Origin: Nocardia brasiliensis NBRC 14402
Lineage (GTDB): Bacteria > Actinomycetota > Actinomycetes > Mycobacteriales > Mycobacteriaceae
Direction: 5' to 3'
Assembly (NCBI RefSeq): GCF_000308475.2
Contig: NZ_BAFT02000063.1
Span: forward strand, 1-64,000
DNA: 64,000 nt
Both the position numbers and the translations under genes were made by a program. The stretch's first letter is position 1; every line of letters begins with the position of its first letter. Below are positions 43,128 to 51,548 of this stretch, piece after piece. The notes beneath the pieces are model-generated. The model was not told where the DNA came from. It made no database searches and saw nothing but the letters and a program-made list of their open reading frames with translations.

Positions 43128-44250
43128 TCAGGCGAGTCACTACACCGGCCGCGATCGTCGCAGCCGCCAGTACGAGGGCGGCGATGACGAACGCGGCCGG
43201 ATAGCTGTCGCCGATCACCGGCGCCACCACCAGCGGACCGAGCATCTGCCCCGCGCCGTAGACGGCCGTGAGCGGAGCCGCCGCGCCGCTGTCGGACAGT
43301 TCGCTGCCGATCCGCATGGCCAGCATCACGATGCCGAGGAACGTCGCCCCGAACAGCGCCGCCGCGAGCACCGCGGCCCACACCGCGCTCGTCCATGCCG
43401 GTAGCACCGCCGAAAAGCATTGTGCGAGCAACGCGATCGGCATAGCCATGGCGGGGGACCAGCGTCGCCCCGCCACGCCCCAGAGCACGGTCGCGGGGAC
43501 GGCGGCCGCGCCGACCACCACCCAGATCGCGGAGCCGACCACCTGCCCCCGTTCGCTGCTGACCGCCGCGACCAGGAACGTCCCGATCACGATGTAGCCG
43601 AGACCCTCCAGGAAGTAGGAAACCAGTAGCGCACGCCACGCGCCGACCGCTCGGATGACGGCCTTGCCCGCCCGATGGCCGGGCCGGATGTCGAGTCGCA
43701 GAGCGGGCAGCAGCAACAGCGCGGTGAGCGCCGCCGAGACCAGCCACATCGCCTGCCAGCCGAGAAACGGCCGCACCGCCAGCACCAGCACGCCGGTGAG
43801 CGCGATCCCGAAGCCGACACCGCCGAAGGTGATCCCGGCCGCCGCCCTGGCGCTGCCCGGTCGCGCCGCCACGCCCGCGCACGCGACGAAGATGACGGCG
43901 CTGGTGACGCCCGCGATCAGGCGTAATGTCGCGGGAAAGAGCGTCGGCGCGGGCACCGCCATCAGCAGTTCGCTCGCGATCAGCAGCGTCGCGGAGACGC
44001 GAAAGGTGGTGCGGCTGTTCAGCTCCGGCCAGCGGGTGAGCAGCAAAGCGCCGAGCAGATAGCCCGCGTAGTTGGCGGTCGCGATGACGGCGCCGTCGTG
44101 CGCGTCGATCCGGTGCGCGTCCACCATGATCGGGAGCAGGGGCGTGTAGACGAACCGGCCGACTCCCATCGCAGCCGCCAGTCCGGCGGCGGCCGCGAAC
44201 GCGGGGACGAGGCTGTGGCGCGGTGCGGGTGCGATTACTGCGGTCACCAT
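43114..44250 (-). CDS. YbfB/YjiJ-family MFS transporter
   Basis: 378-aa transporter with about twelve helices. The first helix region GLAAAMGVGRFVYTPLLPIMV is diagnostic of the YbfB/YjiJ group; ANYAGYLLGALLL and GVGFGIALTGVLVL follow. The substrate is unknown. It is divergent from a LysR regulator gene with 65 bp between, which is the usual layout for a LysR-controlled transporter. Its 3' end overlaps secG by 14 bp. Confidence 0.9.
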   Translation of the reverse strand: MVTAVIAPAPRHSLVPAFAAAAGLAAAMGVGRFVYTPLLPIMVDAHRIDAHDGAVIATANYAGYLLGALLLTRWPELNSRTTFRVSATLLIASELLMAVPAPTLFPATLRLIAGVTSAVIFVACAGVAARPGSARAAAGITFGGVGFGIALTGVLVLAVRPFLGWQAMWLVSAALTALLLLPALRLDIRPGHRAGKAVIRAVGAWRALLVSYFLEGLGYIVIGTFLVAAVSSERGQVVGSAIWVVVGAAAVPATVLWGVAGRRWSPAMAMPIALLAQCFSAVLPAWTSAVWAAVLAAALFGATFLGIVMLAMRIGSELSDSGAAAPLTAVYGAGQMLGPLVVAPVIGDSYPAAFVIAALVLAAATIAAGVVTRLIRRT

Positions 44251-44315
44251 GCGACCGTACGGTCCGTGCCGGCGCCTGTGAAATGCTTTCTGTGCACCAT
44301 GTATACGCTGGATGC

Positions 44316-45215
44316 ATGGATAGGGACGACGCGTCGCCGGTGGCGGGTCCGCAGCCTGCGCGTGCGGCCGGTGACCTCGGCAGTTCGCCGCTGGAGCTGC
44401 GGCATCTACGGGCGTACGTCGCGCTGTGCGAGGAGGGGAACTACACGCGGACGGCGGCCCGGCTGCATCTGAGCCAACCGGCGCTGACCAGAACCATCCA
44501 GCAGCTGGAACGGCTCGTCGAATGCCGGTTGATCGAGCGCAGCTCGCGGCGCTTCGAGCTGACCGAGGAGGGCGCCGAACTGCTGACGCACAGCAGGCGC
44601 ATCCTCGCCGACGTCGATACCGTTGCCGCGCAATTACGCTCGCGCACCGCCGTCGAGATCGGTTTCGCCTGGCTGCTGCCCACGCACTGGCTGGCGGCGA
44701 CGCGCCGCCGCTACGAGGCGCTCGGCGGCCGGATCACGTTGCGCCGCATCGACGATCCGCTGGCCGCGCTCGACGCCCGGTCCATCGATATCGCCATCTA
44801 CCGCAGGGAAACCGAACTGCCGAACCATCTCGCGTCCCGGGTGATCGCGACGGAACGCCGCATGCTCGCGGTCGCCGCGCATTCGCCCCTGGCGTCGGCG
44901 ACCGAGTTGCGCTGGGCCGATCTCGCGGACTATCCGCTGGTGGTGAACGTGGTGTCCGGTACGACACATGCCGATTCGTGGGAGGACAGCGACCCGGAGC
45001 GGCCGATCATCACCTGCCGGAATTTCGACGAATGGATCGAACTCGTCGCGGCGGACCGCGGGATCGGCGGGGTGCCCGCGCTGGCCCGCACCCGTGCCCC
45101 GCATCCCGGAGTCGTGTACGTGGATGTGGCCGACGCGCCACCGTCGCACGTCTATCTCGCCTGGCATACGAAGCCCGAATCGCGGGCGGTGCAACGCTTC
45201 CTCGGTGTCACCTGA
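44316..45215 (+). CDS. LysR family transcriptional regulator
   Basis: 299-aa regulator. The N-terminal winged helix (about 26-85) reads LELRHLRAYVALCEEGNYTRT and LHLSQPALTRTIQQLERLVE. The C-terminal effector domain includes EIGFAWLLPTHWL and ELVAADRGIGGVPALAR. The ATG at 44316 is chosen since the N-terminus is otherwise too long. It likely controls the divergent MFS gene; the intergenic sequence has GCACCATGTATACGCTGGATGC, a possible LysR-type imperfect dyad. It ends four bases from the convergent SDR gene. Confidence 0.9.
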   Translation: MDRDDASPVAGPQPARAAGDLGSSPLELRHLRAYVALCEEGNYTRTAARLHLSQPALTRTIQQLERLVECRLIERSSRRFELTEEGAELLTHSRRILADVDTVAAQLRSRTAVEIGFAWLLPTHWLAATRRRYEALGGRITLRRIDDPLAALDARSIDIAIYRRETELPNHLASRVIATERRMLAVAAHSPLASATELRWADLADYPLVVNVVSGTTHADSWEDSDPERPIITCRNFDEWIELVAADRGIGGVPALARTRAPHPGVVYVDVADAPPSHVYLAWHTKPESRAVQRFLGVT

Positions 45216-45219
45216 CGGA

Positions 45220-46068
45220 TCAGTCCGTGCGCGGCACCCGGCCGTCGACGTCGGTGAAACCGTAAACTTTCGCGAGATCGGCTACCCGCCAAGCGGAACC
45301 GGTGCGCGTGCGGCGCTCGGCATCGACGGCCAGGGCGACCACCGCGCGGCCGGGGAAACGCGGGGTTTCGGCCGCGGCGAGATCGAAGGTGCCTTCGCCG
45401 GGCAGCGTGACCACTCGGCGTCCCTCGGCATCGGCCGGAACCATTTGCAGCAGTTCGGTGTCCACGATGCCCGGCCACAGCGAGACCGCGGTGACGCCGG
45501 TATCGGCCAGGTTGTGCGCCAGATCGGCGGTCAGCCGGTCGAGCGCGGCCTTCGCGACGCCGTAAACCGCGTTGTGCATGTACCTTTCGGCACCGGGCGA
45601 GGAGATGTTGACGATCAGTCCGCCTGCCGCGATCAGCAGCGGGGCCGCGTAAACGCTTGCCACATAGTGCGATCGGACGCCGATATCGAACGTCTCGTCC
45701 CACGCCTTCGGCGGCACCTCCCAGAACGGTTTGCCGAGCCAGCGCGCCGCGGCGGGGGAGTTGTAGACGTTGTTCACCAGCACATCGAGCCGGCCGTGGG
45801 CGGTGCGGATCTGCTCGAACAGCCCGTGGACCGCGTCGTCGTCGCGGTGGTCGCAGACGAACGGGACGCCGACGCCGCCGGCCGCGTCGACCGCGGCGGC
45901 GGTCTCGCCCACCGTGCCCGGCAGCCGGCCCGGCGTGTCCGATCGTCCGGTCACGTACACGGTCGCGCCCGCGGCGCCGAGCTCGACCGCGATGCCTTTG
46001 CCGATGCCGCGGCTCGCCCCGGTCACCACCGCGATCCGGCCGTCGAGCGGTTTGGCTATTCCGTTCAT
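45220..46068 (-). CDS. Short-chain dehydrogenase/reductase
   Basis: 282-aa NAD(P)-dependent oxidoreductase. The cofactor motif VTGASRGIGKGIAVELG (about 15-31), LVNNVYNSPAA, catalytic Ser in NISSPGAERYM and YGVAK with catalytic Tyr and Lys are all present, with the NNVYN segment of the DHRS1-like group. The substrate is unknown. It is divergent from the alpha/beta hydrolase; the 56-bp gap holds a KstR-like palindrome, so a role in sterol or lipid metabolism is possible. Confidence 0.9.
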   Translation of the reverse strand: MNGIAKPLDGRIAVVTGASRGIGKGIAVELGAAGATVYVTGRSDTPGRLPGTVGETAAAVDAAGGVGVPFVCDHRDDDAVHGLFEQIRTAHGRLDVLVNNVYNSPAAARWLGKPFWEVPPKAWDETFDIGVRSHYVASVYAAPLLIAAGGLIVNISSPGAERYMHNAVYGVAKAALDRLTADLAHNLADTGVTAVSLWPGIVDTELLQMVPADAEGRRVVTLPGEGTFDLAAAETPRFPGRAVVALAVDAERRTRTGSAWRVADLAKVYGFTDVDGRVPRTD

Positions 46069-46093
46069 GAGACAGGGACATTACCGTGAAATA

Positions 46094-46105
46094 AGAACAC
46101 GTTCT
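46094..46105. promoter_or_regulatory. KstR-like palindrome in a divergent promoter
   Basis: AGAACACGTTCT (AGAAC-AC-GTTCT) is a perfect inverted repeat. The KstR consensus is TnnAACnnGTTnnA; this site has AAC, spacer 2, GTT and the final A, but A instead of T in the first position. It lies 26 bp from the SDR start and 20 bp from the hydrolase start. Confidence 0.55.
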
Positions 46106-46124
46106 AGATTTTGGAGGTCCGGCA

Positions 46125-47114
46125 GTGGAGTTGACGCATCGGTTCGTGACGACCAACGGCGTCCGGATGCACGTCGCCGAGCAGGGCGCGGGGTATCCGG
46201 TGATCTTCTGCCACGGCTTTCCGCACACCTGGTTCATCTGGCGGCGTCAGTTGGCAGCCGTGGCCGGCGCGGGATATCGGGCCATCGCGCCGGATCTGCG
46301 CGGCTACGGGCAGACCGACCGGCCCGCCGACGTGACGGCCTATGCGAACGAGGCGGTGATCGGCGACCTGCTCGGCCTGCTCGACGACATCGACGCCGAG
46401 CAGGCGGTCTTCGTCGGCCTGGACTTCGGGGCGGCGCTGGTGTGGGAGCTGGCGTTGCGCGCGCCGGAGCGGGTGCGCGGCGTGATCGTGCTGAACAATC
46501 CGTTCGCGCCGCGGCCGCCGCGCGCGCCGTCGCAGCTGTGGGCGAAGGCCGCCGCGCGACACTTCCTGCACCTGCACTACTTTCAGGAACCCGGCGTGGC
46601 CGACGCGGAATTGGGCGCTCGGCCAAGGGAATTCCTGGCCAGGGTGTACTTCTCGCTCAGCGCCGACTATCACTACCTCGACACCTGGCAGTTCCCGGCC
46701 GAGGGCACCGGCTACCTGGACGTGCTGCCCGAGGCGCCGCCGCTGCCCTGGCGCTGGCTCACGCAGGACGAATTCGACATCCTGGCGCAGGATTTCGAAC
46801 GCACCGGGTTCACCGGCGGACTCAACTGGTACCGCGTCCTCGACCGCAACTGGGAGCTGAGCGCCGACTACGCCGACGCGTCGGTCGCCGTGCCCGCCTA
46901 CTTCATGTACGGCGACCGCGACCCGGATATGGAGGGTTTCAGCGGCCGCGATCCGCTGGCCACGCTGCGCCGCCATGTCCCGCAGCTGCGCGCGGTGACC
47001 AAGATCGCGGACGCGGGACACCTGGTCCAATTGGAACGTACCGCGGAGGTCGACGCGCTGCTGACATCCCACCTGCGCGAACTCGTGCCGAATCCGTCCG
47101 GGGTGCCCGCGTAG
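46125..47114 (+). CDS. Epoxide-hydrolase-like alpha/beta hydrolase
   Basis: 329-aa soluble enzyme of the soluble epoxide hydrolase/haloalkane dehalogenase type. The oxyanion motif is FCHGFPHTWFIW; the nucleophile elbow VGLDFGAALVWELA has Asp at about residue 100, not Ser, which suits epoxide hydrolases. A cap domain (about 145-235) and the catalytic His in DAGHLVQLERTAEV follow. The GTG start at 46125 is preceded by GGAGG. Divergent from the SDR gene and probably co-regulated with it. Confidence 0.88.
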   Translation: MELTHRFVTTNGVRMHVAEQGAGYPVIFCHGFPHTWFIWRRQLAAVAGAGYRAIAPDLRGYGQTDRPADVTAYANEAVIGDLLGLLDDIDAEQAVFVGLDFGAALVWELALRAPERVRGVIVLNNPFAPRPPRAPSQLWAKAAARHFLHLHYFQEPGVADAELGARPREFLARVYFSLSADYHYLDTWQFPAEGTGYLDVLPEAPPLPWRWLTQDEFDILAQDFERTGFTGGLNWYRVLDRNWELSADYADASVAVPAYFMYGDRDPDMEGFSGRDPLATLRRHVPQLRAVTKIADAGHLVQLERTAEVDALLTSHLRELVPNPSGVPA

Positions 47115-47173
47115 GCCGAACGCCTTCGGCCGGAGGCACGTTCGGTGTCGGTGGGCACCGCTAATGTTCGCTC

Positions 47174-47776
47174 ATGAGTTACAGCCTGAGCGTTTACGTC
47201 GTCGAACTGGACAGGGTCAGGGGCGCCATCGCGTCGCGGGACGACAAGCTCCGGCGCATGATCGGAGGTCGCTTCAAAGCCCAGCTCGCGCACGCCGACG
47301 ACTGGTTCGCCGAGGAGATCGCGAACGGTGCGCCGGCCCGGTACGACGCGGTGCGCGCCGTGATCGACGGCGGCCCGTTCGATCCCGCCTACGGATTCCA
47401 ATACGCCTATGCCTACCAAACGATCTGCCAGTTCTACGGCAGGTTCCTCGACAACCGCTACTTTTCGCCGTTCCGCGGCAGCTGGCTGGAACAGGTGGAC
47501 GAGGGCCTGGCCGAGCTCGGCATCAAGGCGATCAGCCTGACCGGCTTTCTCTACCATGCCTTTCCGCCCGCACTGCCGCAGCCGGACGAGCTACCCGGCT
47601 ACGGCGAGTGGACGCCGGAGCAATGCGCCGAAGCGTTGGTGCAGTGGGAGTCGACCACGCCGGAGTCGCGCGAGTCCGTCGATCACGAGGTGCTCGCCGC
47701 CATCGAATCGTGCATGGAGTGGATCCGCGAGGCGCAGGCCCGGCCCGGCTGGGGGATCGCCGGATTCTTTTTCTGA
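47174..47776 (+). CDS. Hypothetical protein (200 aa)
   Basis: Soluble protein of 200 aa. N-terminal MSYSLSVYVVELDRVRGAIA and SRDDKLRRMIGG match an uncharacterised actinobacterial family (I believe DUF7691, not certain). The centre has FDPAYGFQYAYAYQTICQFYG and the C-terminus ends in Phe residues (GWGIAGFFF). No catalytic motif, signal peptide or membrane segment is seen. The start is ATG 47174. It ends five bases before the convergent SRPBCC gene. Confidence 0.72.
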   Translation: MSYSLSVYVVELDRVRGAIASRDDKLRRMIGGRFKAQLAHADDWFAEEIANGAPARYDAVRAVIDGGPFDPAYGFQYAYAYQTICQFYGRFLDNRYFSPFRGSWLEQVDEGLAELGIKAISLTGFLYHAFPPALPQPDELPGYGEWTPEQCAEALVQWESTTPESRESVDHEVLAAIESCMEWIREAQARPGWGIAGFFF

Positions 47777-47781
47777 GGCGT

Positions 47782-48258
47782 TCAACGGTATTCGTCGGCC
47801 AGATTCGGGTAGCCGTCCCAGCGCGGCAGCGGCTGCTGGTTCAGGTGGGCGGTCAGCCGATCGAGTAAATACTGCCAGCGCGGGCCGATCGCGGCGGCGT
47901 CGCGCTGGCAGACGTGGCGGCGGATCAGTTCGACATTGGTGACCACGCCGACCTGGGTCATGCGCACCTCCACCAGACAGTCGTCGATCCGCACGGCCAG
48001 TTCGTGCGGGGCCTGGCAGTGTTCGATCCGGACGGTGATCGGCCCGGCCACCGGCCCGTCCAGCGGTTCGATCGTCACGGTGTCCGCCTCGCCCGTCACC
48101 GCGCCGAGCCACTGCGCCAGGTGCGCCCGCTCGGTCGCCGCCGTCCACACCTCCAGCACCGGCCGGTGGAATGAACGCAGATAGTGCAGGAGCACCAGAT
48201 CGCCGTCGCCGGTGCGATCGTGCTCCGGTCGAACCTCGCCGAGCATGGACATCGTCAT
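47782..48258 (-). CDS. SRPBCC (AHSA1-like) domain protein
   Basis: 158-aa protein with the START/SRPBCC fold: LVLLHYLRSFHRPVLEVWTAATERAHLAQWLG is the typical first helix-grip segment (quoted here across about residues 20-50 as LHYLRSFHRPVLEVWTA and RAHLAQWLG), followed by strands VTIEPLDGPV, ITVRIEHC, VEVRMTQVG and a C-terminal helix (WQYLLDRLTAHLNQQP). Such proteins bind hydrophobic ligands or assist other proteins. The ATG 48258 has GGAGGA upstream; a longer frame to 48543 is basic and non-conserved and is not used. Confidence 0.75.
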   Translation of the reverse strand: MTMSMLGEVRPEHDRTGDGDLVLLHYLRSFHRPVLEVWTAATERAHLAQWLGAVTGEADTVTIEPLDGPVAGPITVRIEHCQAPHELAVRIDDCLVEVRMTQVGVVTNVELIRRHVCQRDAAAIGPRWQYLLDRLTAHLNQQPLPRWDGYPNLADEYR

Positions 48259-48567
48259 CGCCGCGCTCCTCCGCTGCTGGTCAGGCGTCACTGGCACTGT
48301 CTTTCCAGTATTCCCCGGTCTAATCCGGAATCGGCGGAATCCGGGCATCGAGTCATCGCGCCGTCGAGCGCGGGGCGGACGCACACGGCGCCGGTGCGGC
48401 TTTGTGCAGCGGACTCGAGCGGCCGGGTGCGCGGCCGTCGTGCGCACAAAAGTACGGTGCGCGACGAGATCGCCCGGCGAACAACAACGTTCGTGCGATC
48501 GCCGGTGCCTGATTGAAAAATAAAGTAGCGCAATAGAATACAACTATCGTGCGCCACCGCTTGCGCC
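48259..48567. other. Conservon promoter region
   Basis: 309 bp between divergent genes. GC-rich at the left; the last 70 bp are clearly AT-rich. An imperfect dyad CGTCGTGCGCAC...GGTGCGCGACG lies at about 48436-48464 and could be an operator. See the promoter entry for the -35 and -10. Confidence 0.5.
48514..48540 (+). promoter_or_regulatory. Promoter for the conservon
   Basis: TTGAAA at 48514-48519 and TAGAAT at 48535-48540 resemble -35 and -10 boxes with a 15-bp spacer inside an AT-rich island, 27 bp before the first possible start codon. The spacer is a little short, so the exact -35 is uncertain. Confidence 0.5.
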
Positions 48568-50127
48568 ATGTGCCGGGTGACTACGGTCGAGATGCGGAAG
48601 TGCTTGGCAATCTGTACATTTGGTTCAGCCCGAACTGGCAGCAGGGGGTCGGGCGTTCAGCGACATGCCTTTTTGGTGAACGTGAGTGCGGAAGTACGGA
48701 ACTTGTCACAGTCATTGAACGCGCCGGAAGGCGAGCATCGGGAGCCTGTCGTTCGACGTCAGCGTATGCCGCTGCCGGCCATGTTCGGCAGCGCCGTCGT
48801 CACGTCGGTCGCGGTGGTGGTTGCGGTGTACTACGCGCCGAGCGACTTTCGCGTCCCGCTGGCCATCGGTGCGGTTGTGGCCGCCCTCCTGCTGTGCGCC
48901 GCGTGCACCGCGGCGGCGCACTATCGGAGCGTGGCCCGGCGGGCGACCAGCGAGGCGGCCGCGGTCACCGCGGCGGCGACCGCGCGGGTTCAGGCCGCCG
49001 AGAACGCGGCCGAGGCGCATGCCTGGGAGTCGAAGAACAACGAGAACCGCCGCTCCGCCGCCATGGCCGCGTTCGCCGGCGCCGCGGGCCGGATGCAGGC
49101 GATGACCACCAGCATGCTCGCCGAACTGCGCGAGATGGAACACCGGCACGCCGACCCGAAGGTCCTCGCCGACCTGCTCGAACTCGACCACCGCACCGCC
49201 CAGGCCGGGCGCCTCGCCGACAGCATCGCCGTGCTCAGCGGCGCGCGGTCCGGCCGGCGCTGGGCCAAACCCATTGCGATGGAATCGATTCTGCGTGGCG
49301 CCATGGGCCGGGTCGCGGGTTATCAGCGGGTGCGGCTGCGCGCCATCGCCGAGATCGCCATCGCCGGTCACGCCGCCGAGGGCATCATGCACACCCTGGC
49401 CGAGCTGCTCGACAACGCGTGCAACTTCTCGCCGCCGACCACCGAGGTGCACGTATACGCCGCCGAAGTGCCCGCGGGCGTGGTGCTCACTATCGAGGAC
49501 AGTGGCCTGGTGATGAGCGAATCGGCCCTGCGGCGCGCCGAACAGACCGTGTCGGTCACCGGGCCTGACGGGCGCGGCCAACGTTCGGCGGACCTGTCCT
49601 CGCTCAGCGGCACCAGGCTCGGTCTGGCGGTGGTGGGCCATCTCGCGCGCAAGCACGGGCTCACCGTGTCCTACCGGCCCTCCGCGATCGGCGGCACGGC
49701 GGTGGTCGTGGTGGTGCCGCGGGATCTCACTGCGCGCGTGGACCGTTCGCAGCCGTCGGCGCCCGCCACCAATCCGTCGCTGCCGGCGGTGCCGCCGCCG
49801 GCGCCGCGAACCGGCCCGCAGGCGGTGGCGCTCGCGGAGACGGCCATTGAGCGCGAACCGGCCGCCGTCGCGACCGCTCCCGCGCCGACCGCCGAGGTAA
49901 CCAGCATGGGCCTGCCGAAGCGGCGACGCGGCAGCACCCTGGCCGCGGTGCATCCGGCCGGGCTCTCGCTACCCGAGCCCGGCGCACCCGCGGCGGCGCC
50001 CGCGCCCGCGGCCAGCCCGGCCGCGTTCGGCGCCTTCCAGCGCGCGATCGCCGGGCGTGACGGCGAAAGCGCCGCCGCCGCAACACCTTCCCCGTCCCCT
50101 ACCGTTGCCGTGGAGAACGATCGATGA
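48568..50127 (+). CDS. cvnA: Conservon sensor protein CvnA-type (GHKL ATPase)
   Basis: 519-aa membrane protein (start uncertain). Two transmembrane segments lie at about 70-90 and 95-115. The cytoplasmic part has a long helix, LLELDHRTAQAGRLADSI with a histidine at the dimerisation-helix place, and a GHKL ATPase domain: N box HTLAELLDNACNFSPP, a G1-type VLTIEDSGLVMS and G2-type GTRLGLAVVGHLARKHG. A Pro/Ala-rich tail follows (about 395-519). CvnA proteins head conservons, which resemble G-protein-coupled sensing complexes in Streptomyces. Alternative starts at GTG 48580 and 48679 are possible. Its stop overlaps the cvnB ATG. Confidence 0.88.
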   Translation: MCRVTTVEMRKCLAICTFGSARTGSRGSGVQRHAFLVNVSAEVRNLSQSLNAPEGEHREPVVRRQRMPLPAMFGSAVVTSVAVVVAVYYAPSDFRVPLAIGAVVAALLLCAACTAAAHYRSVARRATSEAAAVTAAATARVQAAENAAEAHAWESKNNENRRSAAMAAFAGAAGRMQAMTTSMLAELREMEHRHADPKVLADLLELDHRTAQAGRLADSIAVLSGARSGRRWAKPIAMESILRGAMGRVAGYQRVRLRAIAEIAIAGHAAEGIMHTLAELLDNACNFSPPTTEVHVYAAEVPAGVVLTIEDSGLVMSESALRRAEQTVSVTGPDGRGQRSADLSSLSGTRLGLAVVGHLARKHGLTVSYRPSAIGGTAVVVVVPRDLTARVDRSQPSAPATNPSLPAVPPPAPRTGPQAVALAETAIEREPAAVATAPAPTAEVTSMGLPKRRRGSTLAAVHPAGLSLPEPGAPAAAPAPAASPAAFGAFQRAIAGRDGESAAAATPSPSPTVAVENDR

Positions 50128-50585
50128 CCACGTCTGTGCCGTCCCAACTCAGCTGGCTGTTGGAGCAGCTGCTCGCTCGCACCCCGCGCACCAGGCACGC
50201 GCTGCTGCTGTCCGGCGACGGACTCAAGATCTGCCACACCCCGGAACTCGGGATGGACAAAGCCGATCAGCTCGCCGCTATCGCCGCGGGCATCCAAAGC
50301 CTTTCGCACGGCGCGTCGGTCGAATTCGGTGACGGCCGCGGGGGCGTGCGGCAGTCGATGACCGAGTTCTACGGCGGCATCCTGTTCATCGTCGAGGCGG
50401 GACTGGCCGCGCACATCGCGGTCGTCGCCGCCGAGGACGCCGACGCGGGCCTGGTCGGGCACAACATGCGCGAACTGGTCGAGCAACTGGGTCACCACCT
50501 CGCGTCGGCGCCGCGCAATCCAGGGGGACGGCAGGGCGGCGAAGCCGATCCGGGGTGGGCAAATACAGGGGCGAGCGTGTCGTGA
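50124..50585 (+). CDS. cvnB: Roadblock/LC7 protein CvnB-type
   Basis: 153-aa Roadblock/LC7 domain protein. LSWLLEQLLARTPRTRHALLL, GDGLKICHTPELGMDKADQL and LAAIAAGIQSLSHGASVEFG are the conserved parts (quoted separately), and MTEFYGGILFIVEAG follows. Such proteins act as MglB-like partners regulating small GTPases, here the CvnD product. The ATG overlaps the cvnA stop; the stop overlaps the cvnC GTG (GTGA). Confidence 0.9.
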   Translation: MTTSVPSQLSWLLEQLLARTPRTRHALLLSGDGLKICHTPELGMDKADQLAAIAAGIQSLSHGASVEFGDGRGGVRQSMTEFYGGILFIVEAGLAAHIAVVAAEDADAGLVGHNMRELVEQLGHHLASAPRNPGGRQGGEADPGWANTGASVS

Positions 50586-50953
50586 ACAGGCCCGGCCGCG
50601 ACGACGACCCCGACCGGCTCTACACGCTCACCGGGGGACGCAGTAAACCCGACTCCGACAGTTTCGACCTGGTGACGCTCGTGGTCAGCGAATGCGATCC
50701 GACGCCGGGCATGCAGTCCGAGCACGTGGCCATCCTCGACATGTGCCGGGCCCCGACCGCGGTCGTCGAGATCGCCGCGGAACTGCGGCTGCCGGTCGGC
50801 ATCGCGACCATTCTGCTTTCTGACCTGCTCTACGCGGGCAAGATCACCGTCCGGCATCCGAGCATCGGCCCCGGTTTGCCGGACGCGCCGTGGAATGCCG
50901 TACCAGACTCCACCACCCTCGAGAAGGTGCTCGTTGGACTCCGCAATCTCTGA
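50582..50953 (+). CDS. cvnC: DUF742 protein CvnC-type
   Basis: 123-aa DUF742 protein: RLYTLTGGRSKPDSDSFDLV, then VVSECDP and a winged-helix-like C-terminal part (VEIAAELRLPVGIATILLSDL). It forms part of the conservon protein complex. The start is GTG 50582, which overlaps the cvnB stop; an upstream GTG at 50555 would reach into cvnB. Its 3' end overlaps the likely start of cvnD by 20 bp. Confidence 0.88.
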   Translation: MNRPGRDDDPDRLYTLTGGRSKPDSDSFDLVTLVVSECDPTPGMQSEHVAILDMCRAPTAVVEIAAELRLPVGIATILLSDLLYAGKITVRHPSIGPGLPDAPWNAVPDSTTLEKVLVGLRNL

Positions 50954-51548
50954 CCCCCGACCCGCCCGCGCCGACGCACCGTTGCACAGCGCGACCCGCC
51001 AGGGACTCAAGATCGTCATCGTCGGCGGCTTCGGCGTCGGCAAGACCACCATGGTCCGCGCGGTCAGCGAGATCCGCCCGCTCGACACCGAGGCGACGAT
51101 GACCAACGCCGGCGTCGGGATCGACGATCCGAGCGGCGCGCCCGGCAAGTCGACCACCACCGTTGCCTTCGATTTCGGCCGGATCACCATCGACACCGAG
51201 AACGTGCTGTATCTGTTCGGCGCGCCCGGACAGGAACGGTTCTGGTTCCTGTGGGACCGGCTGTTCACCGGGGCGCTCGGCGCGATCGTGCTCGTCGATC
51301 AGCGCCGCATCGCCGACTCCTGGTACGCCATCGATCGGCTGGAAGCGCAGCGGACCCGATTCATCGTGGCGTGCAACAACTTCGGCGGGTCCTCGCGCCC
51401 CGACGAGGTGCGTGACGCGCTGGATCTCGACCCGCACGTGCCGCTGGTCGAATGCGACGCGCGCTCCCGCGAATCCAGCAAACAGGTGCTGATCACCCTG
51501 GTCGAGCACATCTACGCCGACGCACCGCGAGCGGAGACCGCCTCATGA
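50934..51548 (+). CDS. cvnD: Small GTP-binding protein CvnD-type
   Basis: 204-aa GTPase of the MglA-like group. The P-loop is VGGFGVGKTTMV, switch II GAPGQERFWFLWDRL, followed by GAIVLVDQRRIAD, and VACNNFGG occupies the N/TKxD position, so guanine specificity is achieved by an altered motif as in other conservons. The start TTG 50934 (LDSAISDPRP) is chosen from the overlap with cvnC; a longer frame from 50895 is possible. It is expected to be switched by CvnA/B and to act on downstream functions. Its stop overlaps the first P450 start. Confidence 0.88.
   Translation: MDSAISDPRPARADAPLHSATRQGLKIVIVGGFGVGKTTMVRAVSEIRPLDTEATMTNAGVGIDDPSGAPGKSTTTVAFDFGRITIDTENVLYLFGAPGQERFWFLWDRLFTGALGAIVLVDQRRIADSWYAIDRLEAQRTRFIVACNNFGGSSRPDEVRDALDLDPHVPLVECDARSRESSKQVLITLVEHIYADAPRAETAS

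Noticed and set aside
48568..48680. Certainty of the cvnA start codon
   Set aside because: ATG 48568, GTG 48580 and GTG 48679 are all in frame, none has a convincing ribosome site, and the first 65 residues are not obviously conserved; the longest is given with this caveat.
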